Positions 26,245 through 36,769 of a stretch of 64,000 nucleotides of DNA are shown here, one piece after another (positions within the stretch are counted from its first letter, which is position 1; every line of letters begins with the position of its first letter). The stretch spans positions 52,896-116,895 of the forward strand of contig NZ_JAVHXT010000015.1 in NCBI RefSeq assembly GCF_031119335.1. Direction: 5' to 3'. The position numbers were made by a program, and so were the translations under genes. The notes beneath the pieces are model-generated. The model saw nothing but the letters and a program-made list of their open reading frames with translations, did no database searches and was not told where the DNA came from. The DNA is from Pedobacter sp. (lineage in GTDB: Bacteria > Bacteroidota > Bacteroidia > Sphingobacteriales > Sphingobacteriaceae).

Positions 26245-29067
26245 CTAAAAATCAAACTTCACTCCCAAGTTATACCTAGGGCGGTAGTATTCCATTTGCA
26301 TAGTTTGGTTTACTGTGCCTTGGTAATATCTTAAAGGCTGATTGGTTAAATTGGTTGCCTCAGCAAAAAATCTAGCTACTTTAGAAACCTTCACAGAAGC
26401 GTTAGCATCTAAGAAGAACTGCTTGTCGTAGTAAGCATCGCCAAAAGCATCGCCACCTAAATCATCTATATATGCTGCAGTGTAGTTTGCTGATAACCTT
26501 GCAGAGAAACGGCTGTTTTCCCATGATAACGAAGCGTTTAACATGTGAGGGGCAGTTCCTGGTAAAGTGATGTTTTCTCTCAAAACGCCATCGCTATCAG
26601 CAATTCCTTTGGCTTTAGATTTAGTAAAAGTATAGTTGGCATACACTCCAAAACCTCTTAAGAATTTACCCGGTAAGAAATCTAACTGCCTTTGCGCAGC
26701 AACCTCAAACCCATACACATCTACGCTTTCGCCGTTTCTATCTTGCTGAAATTCCCATTGTTCGCCGGCAGGGATTGGATTAGCTAAATCAGGGAAATCG
26801 TTAGCAAATTTTGAAGTGGTGTAAGCTCTATCTGCATAAGTGTAGATGAAGTTTTTAAGTTTTTTGTAGAAAACACCACCAGAAATTAAACCTACGGATT
26901 TGAAATACTGCTCTGCCATTAAATCGAAATTGTAAGCATAGGTAGCATCTAAATTAGGGTTGCCAGCATCAATTTCTTGATCGCCAGCAATGGTGCCAAC
27001 AAAAGGAGTAAGTGAATAATAATTTGGTCTAGCTAAAGCAGTCGTAAATGCGCCACGGAAAACTAAATCGTCATTAGCTTGATATTTCAAAGTTAAGCTA
27101 GGCAAGAAATCTGTATAGTTATTTTTTGAAGTACGGGTACCAGCTAAATCTTCTTCGTCTTCAATGATGTTACCTGTGTAGTTAATTCTAGTATGCTCTA
27201 CACGTAAACCAGCAATGGCAGATAATTTATCGTTAATGTCTTGGTCCCAACGTAAGTAACCTGCTAAAATATTCTCTTTGGCAGTGTAGTTTAAGGCTAA
27301 AAATTCTGTAGGGTCTGCTTCGCCTTTAAACACCGCAGGATTGGTTAGGTTTAAACCAGCCAAATAAGCTCTACTTGCAAACAAGCCTGGTACATATTGC
27401 TCTCCAGCTTGGTAGTTTTTGCCATCAAAGTAAATATTTGGAATAGAACCTAAATTCGGGATTAAACCTGCTGTAACGGGTGTATATTTAGTAAAGCTGT
27501 TATTTCTGTCTTTATCTTTCACTCTTAATCTACCTCCAAAACGTAATCTACCTTTTTGCCCTTCAATTACTGATAACGGCATTCTAAAATTCAATTTAGC
27601 ACCCAATTCGCTTTCTTCGGTTAGGTTGTCGTTTTCTGAAATGGTATTTAAACCTACGGTATTAGCATTAAAATTTGTAGTGTTATACACTGGGAAATCG
27701 CTAGTTCCTGTAAAGTTTATCGTTCTGTTGTTCTGTCTGAACAGCATATAACGCTCATTAGGACGAAACTCTCTGGCTGTAGAATAGCTCACTGTCCAAT
27801 CCATATCTAAACCAGAAGTAATTAAGTGCTCACCACGTAACGAATAGTTCTGCACACGTTGGTCTTCTAAACGTGTCATTTTGTTTCTATCGTTATCTAT
27901 ACCACCTTTAGTTTGCAAGCCAACACGGCCAGCATAGCCTGTAATTTCGTTGTTTGCGTTATAAGTAGGAGCAATGTTGTCTATGCGCATACGGTACCTG
28001 TTTTCTCTATCGTCACGCCAGTTATACATCGCGTTAGCAAAAATGGTATGGTTTTTACCTAATTTAAAATCGAAGGCAGCAGCCATACTTCTTCTTACCC
28101 TTTGCACATCATACCTACGAATATCTGTTGCGCTTACGAAAGTATTTCCAAAATTGTCTTTTTTCCATGTGGCCTCAACGTTATCAGAACCATAATTTTG
28201 ATTGTTGTACGAACCACTTAATACCATACCAATGGCACTTTTCGCAAAGCGATTTCCATAAACAAAACTTCCTGTATAAAGTGCTTTATCACGAATTGGG
28301 TTGTAGCCCGATGATAAGGTTGCCGATACACGCTCACCATTTGGAGAAGCACGGGTAATCAAATTTACCGAACCGCCAATCGCATCAGCATCCATATCAG
28401 ATGTTAAGGTTTTGTTTACTTCGATGGTTGCAATCATGTCTGATGGAATTAAATCCATTTGCACTTTACGGTTATCGCCTTCGGCAGATGGAATACGGTC
28501 GCCGTTTAAGGTTACCGAGTTTAACTCTGGCGCCAAACCTCTAATAATGATGTTACGAGCCTCGCCCTGGTCGTTTTGCATGGTTACACCTGGCACACGA
28601 CGTAAAGCTTCGCCCACATTCGCATCTGGGAAACGCCCCACTTGGTCTGATGAAATGATATTTGAGATGTTAGATTTGTTCTTTTGTTGGTTTAAGGCAC
28701 GAGCCTGACCTCTTAATCTATCGCCCATTACCACCACTTGGTTCATGGAAACAGCACCGTCTTCTAGAACGAAGTTAACTACTGTGTTACCACCTGTGGT
28801 TACGGTTACGCTTTGTTTTTGGGTTTGATAACCCATGTAGATTACCTCTAATTCGTAAGTTCCTGCTGGTACTTTTAGAAATTCGTAATCTCCGGTTTGG
28901 TCTGAGACAGTGTAGCGACTGCCTGCATTTAGTCTAACCGTAGCGCCTGGCAAAGAAGCTTTGGTTATTTTCTCAATTACTTTACCTGTAATTACACCAC
29001 TACCTTGTTGTGCATGGGCAAATACTACAGCGAAAAATAAAAGTACTGAAGTAAAAAGTGTTTTCAT
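26245..29067 (-). CDS. TonB-dependent receptor (phytase-associated)
   Basis: A 940-residue outer-membrane receptor. The start is placed at ATG 29067 (MKTLFTSVLLFFAVVFAHAQQ), which gives a clean signal peptide; the frame is open 18 codons further. A carboxypeptidase-regulatory-like domain follows (ITGKVIEKITKASLPGA), then a plug with GRFPDANVGEALRRVPGV, NIIIRGLAPELNSVTLNGDRIPS and DADAIGGSVNLITR, and a barrel ending LGVKFDF. The plug resembles the TonB-Xanth-Caul subfamily and not SusC, and no SusD is present. Downstream on the same strand are a TPR-HTH regulator and a phytase. Its cargo could be phytate-derived or another phosphorylated ligand. Confidence 0.9.
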   Translation of the reverse strand: MKTLFTSVLLFFAVVFAHAQQGSGVITGKVIEKITKASLPGATVRLNAGSRYTVSDQTGDYEFLKVPAGTYELEVIYMGYQTQKQSVTVTTGGNTVVNFVLEDGAVSMNQVVVMGDRLRGQARALNQQKNKSNISNIISSDQVGRFPDANVGEALRRVPGVTMQNDQGEARNIIIRGLAPELNSVTLNGDRIPSAEGDNRKVQMDLIPSDMIATIEVNKTLTSDMDADAIGGSVNLITRASPNGERVSATLSSGYNPIRDKALYTGSFVYGNRFAKSAIGMVLSGSYNNQNYGSDNVEATWKKDNFGNTFVSATDIRRYDVQRVRRSMAAAFDFKLGKNHTIFANAMYNWRDDRENRYRMRIDNIAPTYNANNEITGYAGRVGLQTKGGIDNDRNKMTRLEDQRVQNYSLRGEHLITSGLDMDWTVSYSTAREFRPNERYMLFRQNNRTINFTGTSDFPVYNTTNFNANTVGLNTISENDNLTEESELGAKLNFRMPLSVIEGQKGRLRFGGRLRVKDKDRNNSFTKYTPVTAGLIPNLGSIPNIYFDGKNYQAGEQYVPGLFASRAYLAGLNLTNPAVFKGEADPTEFLALNYTAKENILAGYLRWDQDINDKLSAIAGLRVEHTRINYTGNIIEDEEDLAGTRTSKNNYTDFLPSLTLKYQANDDLVFRGAFTTALARPNYYSLTPFVGTIAGDQEIDAGNPNLDATYAYNFDLMAEQYFKSVGLISGGVFYKKLKNFIYTYADRAYTTSKFANDFPDLANPIPAGEQWEFQQDRNGESVDVYGFEVAAQRQLDFLPGKFLRGFGVYANYTFTKSKAKGIADSDGVLRENITLPGTAPHMLNASLSWENSRFSARLSANYTAAYIDDLGGDAFGDAYYDKQFFLDANASVKVSKVARFFAEATNLTNQPLRYYQGTVNQTMQMEYYRPRYNLGVKFDF

Positions 29068-29452
29068 TTGTTCTTTTTTTGTTTTTAGAGGTGATGAAGC
29101 ATCCCGATATGAAATCAGCACGGTTTCAATTGTTCTTTTAATTTGTTTGAATTCGGATATCCATTTTAATTGGCACGAAGTTGAAAATTATGCCATCCAA
29201 GCCTGCTAAAACTGGCGTTACAAAAAAGAAACTGATATGAACAAGCCGTTAACAACACGGCAACAATTGCAAATAATTCAAACACAATTAATTGATTTTT
29301 AAAACATTGCAAACTTTAAAAAAGTCCATTAACATTCTGTTGTGTTAATAATAACAAAAGGTTAAGTGTTAGATGTTGTTAATCGGGCCTATGTGTTATT
29401 AAATCAAAGCCTATCATATCTTTTTTATAAATTCGTTAACTTATTAGTTGAG
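29068..29452. other. divergent promoter region, TonB receptor / secreted protein
   Basis: 385 bp between divergent starts. It is strongly AT-rich with several TTAAC and ACAA motifs. No exact TAnnTTTG box in a good position for either gene was found; a weak TAATTTTC lies on the minus strand. No repeats or RNA genes were recognised. Confidence 0.5.
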
Positions 29453-30330
<878 letters not shown>

Positions 30331-30348
30331 TAATTTTCTTATAAAAAT

Positions 30349-31422
30349 ATGTTAGATAAATTAGAAGCGATTAAGCTGCGTTGGGAAGATGTAGAAGAGC
30401 AGTTGAGTAATCCTGATGTGATACAGGATATGAAGCGTTTTGCGGCTTTAAACAAAGAGTATAAAGATTTGACCAAGATTGTGGAGGAGTACAAAGTGTA
30501 CAAGAACGTAATGAGCAATATTGAGGCAAATAAAGATATTTTGAACAACGAGAAGGATCCGGAGATGCGTGAGATGGCAAAAGAAGAGCAGGATTTGTTG
30601 TTGGTGCAGCAGGAGGAAATGGAAGAGCGAATTAGGTTAATGTTAATTCCAAAAGATCCTGAAGATGCTAAAAATGCAGTATTTGAAATTCGTGGTGGTA
30701 CGGGTGGTGATGAGGCAGCGCTTTTTGCCGGCGATTTATACCGTATGTACACTCGTTATTTCGAAAGCAGAGGCTGGAAAGTTGAAACTGTTGATGTAAC
30801 TGAAGGTACTGCCGGTGGTTATAAAGAGGTGGTGCTAAAAGTTACTGGCGACGATGTTTACGGTACTTTAAAGTATGAAAGTGGTGTACACCGCGTGCAA
30901 CGTGTGCCAGATACGGAAACTCAGGGCAGGGTACATACATCGGCTGCATCTGTAGCGGTTTTGCCAGAAGCTGAGGAGATTGATTTTTACTTAAATCCAG
31001 CAGATATTGAATTGCAAACATCGCGTTCTGGTGGTGCTGGTGGGCAGAACGTAAACAAAGTTGAAACTAAGGTACAGTTAACGCACAAGCCTTCGGGAAT
31101 TGTAGTGGTTTGCCAGCAAGAGCGTTCGCAATTGGGTAACCGTATTATTGCCATGGAGATGCTGAGAAGTAAGCTTTACGATATTGAGGTGCAGAAAAAG
31201 CATGGAGATATTGCTGCAAAGCGTAAAACGATGGTTTCTACGGGAGATAGGTCTGCTAAAATTAGAACTTATAACTATCCGCAAGGCCGTGTTACCGACC
31301 ACCGTATTGGTTTAACGTTGTATAATCTGCCTTCTATTATGGATGGGGATATACAAGAGTTAATTGAGAAGCTGCAGTTTGCTGAGAACGCTGAAAAAAT
31401 GAAGGAAGGTGCTGTTAGCTAA
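30349..31422 (+). CDS. prfA: peptide chain release factor 1
   Basis: A 357-residue class I release factor, reading UAA and UAG and triggering peptide release on the ribosome. The GGQ catalytic motif is in [25 protein letters not shown] (about residues 225-249). PCRF-domain sequences [23 protein letters not shown] and the PEA-type segment [13 protein letters not shown] are present. RF1 rather than RF2 is indicated by overall length, the absence of a programmed frameshift and the tail [19 protein letters not shown]. The length is normal. Confidence 0.96.
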   Translation: MLDKLEAIKLRWEDVEEQLSNPDVIQDMKRFAALNKEYKDLTKIVEEYKVYKNVMSNIEANKDILNNEKDPEMREMAKEEQDLLLVQQEEMEERIRLMLIPKDPEDAKNAVFEIRGGTGGDEAALFAGDLYRMYTRYFESRGWKVETVDVTEGTAGGYKEVVLKVTGDDVYGTLKYESGVHRVQRVPDTETQGRVHTSAASVAVLPEAEEIDFYLNPADIELQTSRSGGAGGQNVNKVETKVQLTHKPSGIVVVCQQERSQLGNRIIAMEMLRSKLYDIEVQKKHGDIAAKRKTMVSTGDRSAKIRTYNYPQGRVTDHRIGLTLYNLPSIMDGDIQELIEKLQFAENAEKMKEGAVS

Positions 31423-31501
31423 TTTTAGCTGATAATTCAGTTGCTAATCTTTTTTTTTTGGTGCTGATAAACAACTTGTTATAAATAATTTGAAATTTTT
31501 A

Positions 31502-31531
31502 TTGCAAAACAGATAAAACAAGCTATATTTG
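31502..31531 (+). promoter_or_regulatory. promoter of tRNA-Asp
   Basis: TTG at 31502-31504, a 19-bp spacer, then TATATTTG at 31524-31531. This is a textbook Bacteroidota promoter (TTG-N19-TAnnTTTG), 42 bp before the tRNA. Confidence 0.85.
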
Positions 31532-31573
31532 CAAACCCAAACGGAAAGACGGACGTCTGAAAGTTAGGAAAAC

Positions 31574-31647
31574 GGTTCGGTAGTTCAGCTGGTTAGAATG
31601 CCGCCCTGTCACGGCGGAGGTCGCGGGTTCGAGTCCCGTCCGGACCG
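31574..31647 (+). tRNA. tRNA-Asp (GTC anticodon)
   Basis: A 74-nt cloverleaf. The acceptor stem is GGTTCGG / CCGGACC, the D-arm starts GTTC, the anticodon stem is CCGCC / GGCGG with loop CTGTCAC (anticodon GTC at 31608-31610), the variable loop is AGGTC and the T-arm is GCGGG-TTCGAGT-CCCGT. The discriminator base G73 is correct for Asp. CCA is not encoded in full. A terminator follows directly. Confidence 0.96.
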
Positions 31648-31649
31648 CA

Positions 31650-31685
31650 AAAAACCCACTTAGAGATAATCTGAGTGGGTTTTTG
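31650..31685 (+). terminator. terminator of tRNA-Asp
   Basis: The stem ACCCACTTAGA / TCTGAGTGGGT is flanked by an A run and TTTTT, starting just past the 3' end of the tRNA. Confidence 0.9.
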
Positions 31686-31966
31686 CTTTTAAACTATTTT
31701 AGTTGCCGGATGATGCTTCACGGATCAAGCGAACTTGTTAGGGGAAATAATAACTTTGTAAGTTGCCTCACAATACTTTAATCTACTATTAGCCTTTGTT
31801 GAGTTTTGCTGAAGCAATAGTGCATACAGCTTATGAAACCGACCTTAGCATTGCCGGTTTGTAATTTAATTTGCTTGTAGAATATTGTAAAAAAACCAGT
31901 AGCGATCTAATCACTACTGGTTTTTAATTTATTGCTCACCGAAGAACCAACTCACATAGCAAAATG
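31686..31966. other. gene-free spacer with symporter terminator
   Basis: 281 bp between the tRNA terminator and the stop of the symporter gene. Apart from the symporter terminator at 31889-31925, I see no gene, repeat or remnant. Confidence 0.6.
31889..31925 (-). terminator. terminator of the symporter gene
   Basis: AAAACCAGTAG / CTACTGGTTTT with A and T runs on either side. It works in either direction and lies about 40 bp past the symporter stop on the minus strand. Confidence 0.85.
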
Positions 31967-33655
31967 CTACCAATAAATGGTGTATAGCGCTACTATAATC
32001 CCAATTACTATTAAAGCTCCAGCTGCAAACTTAGAATCTGTTCTGAACATTTTGGTATCTACTTCCAGTCCGTTTGGTACAACACCTCGTTTGTTTTCCA
32101 GAACGCTGATGATATACATGCCCAATACAGCAAACAGGAATACAAAGCCCATTCTGTCTAAGAAAGGAATTTCGTAAATTAAACTGCCGTCTTTTTGCAA
32201 TACTTGTTTAGAAAATCCCATCGGACTTAAAAACTCTAAGTTTACCCATCTAGGCATAATCTTAAATATTACCGATAAGGCGAAACCACCAATGGTTGCA
32301 AACAAGGCTGCGTTACTTGTGGTCTTTTTCCAGAAGAAGCCAAGAATGAACATGGCGAAAATACCGGGAGAAACAAAACCTGTATACTCTTGAATAAATT
32401 CGAACCCACCTTTTTTGTCGATGCCTAAGAATGGAGCGATCATTACAGCCAGCAGCATCGAAATGATGATGGTAGCTCTCCCTATACGTACTTGAGCTTT
32501 TTCATTTGCTTCTGGATTTATTTTCTTTTTATAGATATCTAAGGTAAAAATAGTAGCGATACTGTTTGCTTTACCTGCCAAAGACGCTACCACAGCAGCT
32601 GTAAGTGCAGCAAAAGAAAGTCCTTTTAATCCAGACGGTAATAAATTTAATAAAACTGGATAGGCTTTATCTTTTACAAGCTCACCATTTACCATCATTT
32701 CTTGTTGGAAATAACCATTTTTGAACAGCACATAGGCTGCGATACCCGGTAGCACCACAATGACTGGCATCAATAATTTAAGAAAGGCTGCGAATAAAAT
32801 GCCGCGTCGGGCTGTTTTTAAATCTGCACCAAGAGCTCTTTGGGTAATGTATTGATTGCAGCCCCAATAATTCAAATTCACGATCCACATACCGCCTATT
32901 AGAACGGTTAGTCCTGGTAAACTAATGTAATGTGGATTATCTTGTTTTAAGATCATGTGGAAATGGGTGTCGGCTTGTTGAGTAATGTGTTTAAATCCTT
33001 CGATAGCTCCTTCTGTGCCAAAATGTTTGGCTACCAGATCAAGTGCTAGGTAAGTTGTAGCCAATCCTCCCAAAATCAAAAAGAAAACTTGAATTACATC
33101 TGTAAAGCCGATTACCTTCATTCCTCCTAGGGTAATGATCACAGCAAACACTGCTAAGAAAATCATACAAGCGGTTAAGCTAATGCCAGAAATGCTACTA
33201 ATGGCTAGGGCCCCTAAAAATAAAATGGAAGTAAGGTTCACTACTACGTATAGTAATAACCAAAATACTGCCATAATCATAGCTACGGTTCCGTTATACC
33301 GCTGATGCAAGAACTGCGGCATGGTGTATATCTTGTTTTTGAGATATACTGGGATGAAAAACACGGCAACTACAATAAGGGTTGCTGCGGCCATCCACTC
33401 GTAAGTGGCAATGGCGAGCCCCATAGTAAAGCCATCTCCGCTCATGCCAATAAACTGCTCTGCCGAGATATTTGAAGCAATTAGAGATGCGCCAATTGCC
33501 CACCACGTAAGCGAGCCTTCGGCCAGGAAATAGTCTTTAGAATCTGCTGATTTAGATTTCTTTTTGTAATAAATATAAACACCATAAGCTGCTACAATTA
33601 CAAAGTATACCAAGAATACAATGTAATCCTTGATATCTAATACATTACTGTTCAT
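31967..33655 (-). CDS. sodium:solute (sugar) symporter, SSS family
   Basis: A 562-residue inner-membrane protein with about 14 hydrophobic segments. SSS-family landmarks include DYFLAEGSLTWWAIGASLIASNISAEQFIGMSGDGF near residues 43-78, and LPGLTVLIGGMWIVNLNYWGCNQYITQRALGA, typical of SglT-like sugar:Na+ cotransporters. It lies downstream of xylB-xylA on the same strand, so xylose is the likely substrate (inference from context). It has its own promoter and is separated from xylA by a terminator-like hairpin, so its expression can differ from that of xylBA. Confidence 0.92.
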   Translation of the reverse strand: MNSNVLDIKDYIVFLVYFVIVAAYGVYIYYKKKSKSADSKDYFLAEGSLTWWAIGASLIASNISAEQFIGMSGDGFTMGLAIATYEWMAAATLIVVAVFFIPVYLKNKIYTMPQFLHQRYNGTVAMIMAVFWLLLYVVVNLTSILFLGALAISSISGISLTACMIFLAVFAVIITLGGMKVIGFTDVIQVFFLILGGLATTYLALDLVAKHFGTEGAIEGFKHITQQADTHFHMILKQDNPHYISLPGLTVLIGGMWIVNLNYWGCNQYITQRALGADLKTARRGILFAAFLKLLMPVIVVLPGIAAYVLFKNGYFQQEMMVNGELVKDKAYPVLLNLLPSGLKGLSFAALTAAVVASLAGKANSIATIFTLDIYKKKINPEANEKAQVRIGRATIIISMLLAVMIAPFLGIDKKGGFEFIQEYTGFVSPGIFAMFILGFFWKKTTSNAALFATIGGFALSVIFKIMPRWVNLEFLSPMGFSKQVLQKDGSLIYEIPFLDRMGFVFLFAVLGMYIISVLENKRGVVPNGLEVDTKMFRTDSKFAAGALIVIGIIVALYTIYW

Positions 33656-33694
33656 TTAGTTTTTTGGTTTATTGATGGTTAGGTATTGGTAACT

Positions 33695-33725
33695 CAAATG
33701 TATTGTTCGTAAACTAGAAAAACAA
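33695..33725 (-). promoter_or_regulatory. promoter of the symporter gene
   Basis: On the minus strand TTG (33723-33725), 20 bp, then TACATTTG (33695-33702): a near-perfect Bacteroidota promoter. No LacI-type palindrome overlaps it, unlike the promoters of the other xylan genes. Confidence 0.8.
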
Positions 33726-33741
33726 TAACATACGTGTTAAA

Positions 33742-33770
33742 AGTACACTTAGCCAAATACCAAGTGTACT
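33742..33770 (-). terminator. terminator-like hairpin after xylA
   Basis: The arms AGTACACTT (33742-33750) and AAGTGTACT (33762-33770) are perfect complements around an 11-nt loop; on the minus strand a short T-rich tail follows. It lies 12 bp past the xylA stop and just upstream of the symporter promoter. Confidence 0.65.
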
Positions 33771-33781
33771 AGAAGGAAAAA

Positions 33782-35113
33782 TTAAATGTATCTGTTAATT
33801 AAGTTTTCGATGTATTCTTGTCTGCCGCTTCTTACTTCTGGCTCTCCGTTTTCTGCAGCATAGTTTCTAAGATCTTCTAAGTTTAAAAGCCCTTTTTCAA
33901 AGTCAGCACCTTTTCCGCTATCGAAAGACGCGTATCTATCTGATCTAATTTTTTGATATTCCGATTTTTGAAGAATATTATCTGCAGTGATTAATGCCCT
34001 TGCGAATAAATCCATTCCACCGATGTGGGCATAGAACAAATCTTTTTGGTCGGTAGAGTTTCTGCGGATTTTAGCATCGAAGTTAACGCCTCCTCCTTGT
34101 AGTCCGCCACCTTCTAATATAATCAGCATTGCTTCTGTAAGCTCGTTAATATCGTTAGGGAACTGGTCTGTATCCCATCCGTTTTGGTAATCGCCACGGT
34201 TAGCATCAATAGATCCTAATAGGCCATTATCGACTGCTACTTGTAATTCATGTTGGAAAGTATGGCCAGCAAGTGTAGCATGGTTTACTTCCAGGTTCAG
34301 TTTAAAATCTTCCAATAAATCATACTGTTGCAAGAAAGATTTTACTGTTGCTGCATCGTAATCATATTGATGTTTAGACGGCTCGCATGGTTTCGGCTCA
34401 ATAAAGAATGTACCTTTAAAGCCATTCTTACGGGCATAGTCTTTAGCTGCATGTAAAAATTTGGCCAAATGTTCTTGCTCACGTTTCATGTTGGTATTTA
34501 GCAAGCTCATGTAACCTTCTCTACCGCCCCAAAACACATAGTTTTCGCCACCTAAAGCAATGGTTGCATCTAAAGCAGCTTTTACTTGTGCACCACCATG
34601 CGCTAATACATGGAAATCTGGGTTAGTTGCTGCACCGTTCATATAACGTTGGTGACTGAACAAGTTTGCAGTGCCCCAAAGTAATTTCACACCACTTTCA
34701 GCTTGCTTTTGCTTAGCATAATCAACAATTGCCTGCAAACGACGTTCATTTTCTACTACGCTATCGGTATAGTCTACCAAATCCACATCGTGGAAACAAT
34801 AATAAGGCAATTGCATTTTGGTGATGAACTCAAAAGCGGCATCCATTTTGTCTTTTGCACGTTCTACGGCGTCTGTTTTCGCATCCCAAGGAAAAACATG
34901 TGTTGCGCCACCAAATGGATCGGCACCATTGCCATTGAAAGAATGCCAATAAGCACAAGCAAATTTAAAATGCTCTGTCATGGTTTTGCCTGCCACTACT
35001 TTTTTCGCATCGTACCATCTAAAAGCAAGAGGATTATTGCTTTCTAAACCTTCATATTTAATTTGGTTAATGCCACTAAAAAATTCCTTTTCTCCTTTAA
35101 CTACTTTTGTCAT
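33782..35113 (-). CDS. xylA: xylose isomerase
   Basis: A 443-residue cytoplasmic enzyme converting D-xylose to D-xylulose with divalent metal ions. Class II signatures in order are [22 protein letters not shown] (catalytic His/Asp), [37 protein letters not shown] (metal Glu), [17 protein letters not shown] and [20 protein letters not shown]. The length is typical. It follows xylB by 24 bp on the same strand and should share its operator-controlled promoter. Confidence 0.97.
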   Translation of the reverse strand: MTKVVKGEKEFFSGINQIKYEGLESNNPLAFRWYDAKKVVAGKTMTEHFKFACAYWHSFNGNGADPFGGATHVFPWDAKTDAVERAKDKMDAAFEFITKMQLPYYCFHDVDLVDYTDSVVENERRLQAIVDYAKQKQAESGVKLLWGTANLFSHQRYMNGAATNPDFHVLAHGGAQVKAALDATIALGGENYVFWGGREGYMSLLNTNMKREQEHLAKFLHAAKDYARKNGFKGTFFIEPKPCEPSKHQYDYDAATVKSFLQQYDLLEDFKLNLEVNHATLAGHTFQHELQVAVDNGLLGSIDANRGDYQNGWDTDQFPNDINELTEAMLIILEGGGLQGGGVNFDAKIRRNSTDQKDLFYAHIGGMDLFARALITADNILQKSEYQKIRSDRYASFDSGKGADFEKGLLNLEDLRNYAAENGEPEVRSGRQEYIENLINRYI

Positions 35114-35137
35114 TATTATTGATTTTAAGATGTCTGA

Positions 35138-36616
35138 TTATTTTAAGTTTGTTCTAAGTATTTCCTTCCAATCCTGGTAAATCGGCTCGTAAGCTTGTGC
35201 GTTTTTAGGCTCGATATATTTTAATACTTGATGGTTAGTAAATGCTTCTGCTGGACTGCTAAAAATCGCAGCTCCAACACCAGCGCCTAGCGCCGCACCT
35301 ACACTGCCATCATTATCGTAAAGCTCTACGGGCACATTGGTAACATCAACAAAGGTTTGTGCAAATAAATCGCTCAAGAATAAATTGGCCCTGCCTGCCC
35401 TAATTACCGCTGGCTTCATGCCGTTTTCACGCATAATGTCAAATCCATATCTAAAAGCAAAAGCGATACCTTCTTGTACTGCCCTAAAAATGTGCGATTG
35501 ATTGTGCGTATTTAAATCGATGCCTAGAAATTGTGCGCCAGTATATTTGTTGTTCAACATCCGCTCTGCGCCATTGCCGAAAGGTAGCGCTCTTAAAGAA
35601 TTGCTGCCGATTGGTGCTTGGGCGGCTATTTGGTTAAGCTCGTTGTAAGTTAAATACGGAGCGAATGTATGTTTCGCCCAGCGGTACATGCTGCCAGTTC
35701 CATTAATGCAAAGCAATACTCCGGTTCTTACTTCGTCTGCGCTATAGTTTACGTGTGCAAAGGTGTTTACTCTGGATTGTTTGTCGTAAGTTAGCTGATC
35801 ACTTACGCCGTAAATTACACCAGAAGTTCCCGCTGTTGCCGCTACCTCTCCCGGTTGAAGTACGTTTAATGATAAAGCATTGTTAGGTTGGTCGCCAGCT
35901 TTATAAGCTACAGGAATTCCCGCAGTTAGGCCTAATAGGCTAGCCACTCCTTCTTTTACTTGGCCGTGGGTAGAAAACAGCGGTTTGATTTCTGGAATTA
36001 CATGCTTGCTTAAACCGTAATGATTTATCACATCTTCTGCAATCTCATTTTTCTGGAAGTTCCAAAAAACTCCCTCTGATAATGCTGATATGCTTGTAGT
36101 GATTTCGCCAGTGAGTTTCATCGCAATGAAATCGCCAGGAAGCATAATTTTATCTATTTTTTCATAGATGTTTGGTTCGTTTTGCTTAACCCAAGCTAGT
36201 TTTGATGCGGTGAAGTTTCCCGGCGAGTTAAGAAGAGTCGCTAATGATTTCTCTTGTCCGATAACATCAAAAGCTTCGTGGCCCAGTTCCACCGCTCGGC
36301 TATCACACCAAATAATAGAATCTCTTAGCGGTTCTTGGTTTTTATCTACTACTACTAAACCGTGCATTTGGTAACCAATACCTATTGCTTCTATTTCTTT
36401 AGGATCGAATATTTTTGAGGCGTTAAGGCGTAATATAGCTTGTTGGGTGTTGTGCCACCAATCCATAGGCGATTGCTCGGCCCATCCTGGTGCTAAAGAT
36501 TTAATGGTCGTTTCTTCCTCAGGGTATTGCGCAGTTGCAACGCTTTTTTGAGTTGCTGCGTCTACCACTGCTACTTTAATTGAAGAAGTGCCTATGTCAA
36601 TGCCTAATAAATACAT
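35138..36616 (-). CDS. xylB: xylulokinase
   Basis: A 492-residue FGGY-family kinase that phosphorylates D-xylulose to D-xylulose 5-phosphate. The N-terminal phosphate-binding motif is LGIDIGTSSIKVAVVD. GYQMHGLVVVDKNQEPLRDSIIWCDSRA is the xylulokinase substrate segment (Met-His-Gly). GTSGVIYGVSDQ and VIRAGRANLFLSDLFAQTF mark the second ATPase domain. It is the first gene of the xylBA operon. A perfect-armed palindromic operator lies 25 bp before its ATG. Confidence 0.96.
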   Translation of the reverse strand: MYLLGIDIGTSSIKVAVVDAATQKSVATAQYPEEETTIKSLAPGWAEQSPMDWWHNTQQAILRLNASKIFDPKEIEAIGIGYQMHGLVVVDKNQEPLRDSIIWCDSRAVELGHEAFDVIGQEKSLATLLNSPGNFTASKLAWVKQNEPNIYEKIDKIMLPGDFIAMKLTGEITTSISALSEGVFWNFQKNEIAEDVINHYGLSKHVIPEIKPLFSTHGQVKEGVASLLGLTAGIPVAYKAGDQPNNALSLNVLQPGEVAATAGTSGVIYGVSDQLTYDKQSRVNTFAHVNYSADEVRTGVLLCINGTGSMYRWAKHTFAPYLTYNELNQIAAQAPIGSNSLRALPFGNGAERMLNNKYTGAQFLGIDLNTHNQSHIFRAVQEGIAFAFRYGFDIMRENGMKPAVIRAGRANLFLSDLFAQTFVDVTNVPVELYDNDGSVGAALGAGVGAAIFSSPAEAFTNHQVLKYIEPKNAQAYEPIYQDWKEILRTNLK

Positions 36617-36640
36617 TTATGCGATAGTTATAATATTTGG

Positions 36641-36660
36641 TTATGCAAACGGTTGCATAA
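36641..36660. promoter_or_regulatory. xylan-regulon operator 1 (before xylB)
   Basis: TTATGCAAACGGTTGCATAA: perfect 8-bp arms TTATGCAA / TTGCATAA around ACGG, the most symmetrical of six similar sites. It lies 25 bp before xylB and in the gap behind the LacI gene. Sites of this form are characteristic of LacI-family repressors. Confidence 0.85.
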
Positions 36661-36769
36661 AGATAGCTGTTAAATTTGCAATGTCAAGTATTTTATTAAA
36701 AAGTTTAAAAATTTTGATGATTAAGAAGTAAAAGAAATGGGATTAAAATGCAAATTTAAATTTGTTGCA

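Noticed and set aside
31574..31647. tRNA-Asp as the attachment site of a genomic island carrying the xylan locus
   Set aside because: The xylan locus starts just after the tRNA, but no integrase is present and I found no repeat of the tRNA 3' end at the far side. Base composition does not change visibly.
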